Positions 63,967 to 64,000 of a stretch of 64,000 nucleotides of DNA are shown piece by piece; the stretch's first letter is position 1; each line of letters opens with the position of its first letter. The position numbers and the translations under genes are program-made. The notes beneath the pieces are model-generated. The model searched no databases. It was not told the DNA's origin and worked only from the letters and a program-made list of their open reading frames with translations. The stretch comes from Chitinibacter tainanensis DSM 15459 (GTDB lineage: Bacteria; Pseudomonadota; Gammaproteobacteria; Burkholderiales; Chitinibacteraceae): the NCBI RefSeq assembly GCF_000429785.1, contig NZ_AUCN01000009.1, positions 620,001 through 684,000 on the forward strand, written 5' to 3'.

Positions 63967-64000
63967 ATGGAAAATGTGTGCTTGAGCTGTGGCGCCTGCT
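63967..64000 (+). CDS. Start of a YkgJ-like cysteine cluster protein (runs off window end)
   Basis: Eleven codons from ATG 63967 read MENVCLSCGAC. This is the opening of YkgJ-family proteins (usual form: C-x-x-C-G-x-CC), which bind a zinc or iron ion. The rest lies outside the window, so the call is provisional. No strong ribosome binding site is visible. Confidence 0.5.
   Translation, partial: MENVCLSCGAC

Overview
The window looks like a chromosomal stretch of a betaproteobacterium of the order Neisseriales, probably near Chitinibacter, Deefgea or Iodobacter. This is inferred from the mix of genes: a cbb3 oxidase with an FNR/ANR regulator, polyhydroxyalkanoate synthesis, a PEP-CTERM protein, a YjfB-type motility protein, BamC and an N-acetylglucosamine-type PTS. 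Base composition is in the mid-50s % GC. No rRNA, tRNA, phage, insertion sequence or CRISPR array was seen. Almost all of it reads as core genome.

Layout. 1-4 kb: the 5' part of a copper ATPase (copA) and a divergent GGDEF/EAL protein. 4-11 kb: dnaE, a small YjfB-family gene with a sigma-28-like promoter, and a NucH-type nuclease plus PEP-CTERM pair. 11-19.4 kb: the complete cbb3 oxidase locus on the minus strand (ccoI, ccoS, ccoN, ccoO, ccoQ, ccoP, ccoG, ccoH) with a perfect FNR box at -41.5. 19.5-27.4 kb: an HDOD protein, csdA-csdE, nudB, a ybhP-clsB pair, fadH behind a PsrA-type box, and a small secreted protein. 27.5-32.3 kb: rdgC and a Fur-box-preceded ferric iron ABC transporter. 32.3-36.9 kb: a sulfide/persulfide module (bigR, blh, trxC, two YeeE-like proteins, SulP). 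37-41.3 kb: a PBP7-like peptidase, phaC and phaA. 41.3-48.3 kb: mscL, rlmM, an orphan histidine kinase, several small conserved genes and acylphosphatase. 48.4-57.1 kb: metG, Hpt, a TRIC-like channel, a Nudix enzyme, typA, bamC and dapA. 57.5-59.6 kb: a PTS permease. 59.6-64 kb: a degenerate 6PGDH-like protein, fnr, hemN, a COG2836 membrane protein, a GNAT enzyme and the first codons of a YkgJ-like gene.

How parts connect. FNR (60.4 kb) very likely controls both ccoN and hemN: each has TTGAT-N4-ATCAA placed exactly 41.5 bp from the start predicted by a -10 hexamer. CcoI and CopA handle copper, and HemN supplies heme for the oxidase. BigR and its divergent operator should couple sulfide stress to the persulfide dioxygenase and the membrane proteins.

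Most notable finding. The PTS gene appears to be expressed by programmed -1 ribosomal frameshifting. The EIICB frame ends in A-AAA-AAG-TAA, followed after 4 nt by a two-part stem-loop (7 bp plus 10 bp). The -1 frame opens directly into an Ala/Pro linker and a complete EIIA domain. Predicted products are a 493-residue EIICB and a 664-residue EIICBA. A second unusual signal is a dispersed palindrome, ATACCY-N4-GGGTAT, found four times and always at the 3' end of a gene.
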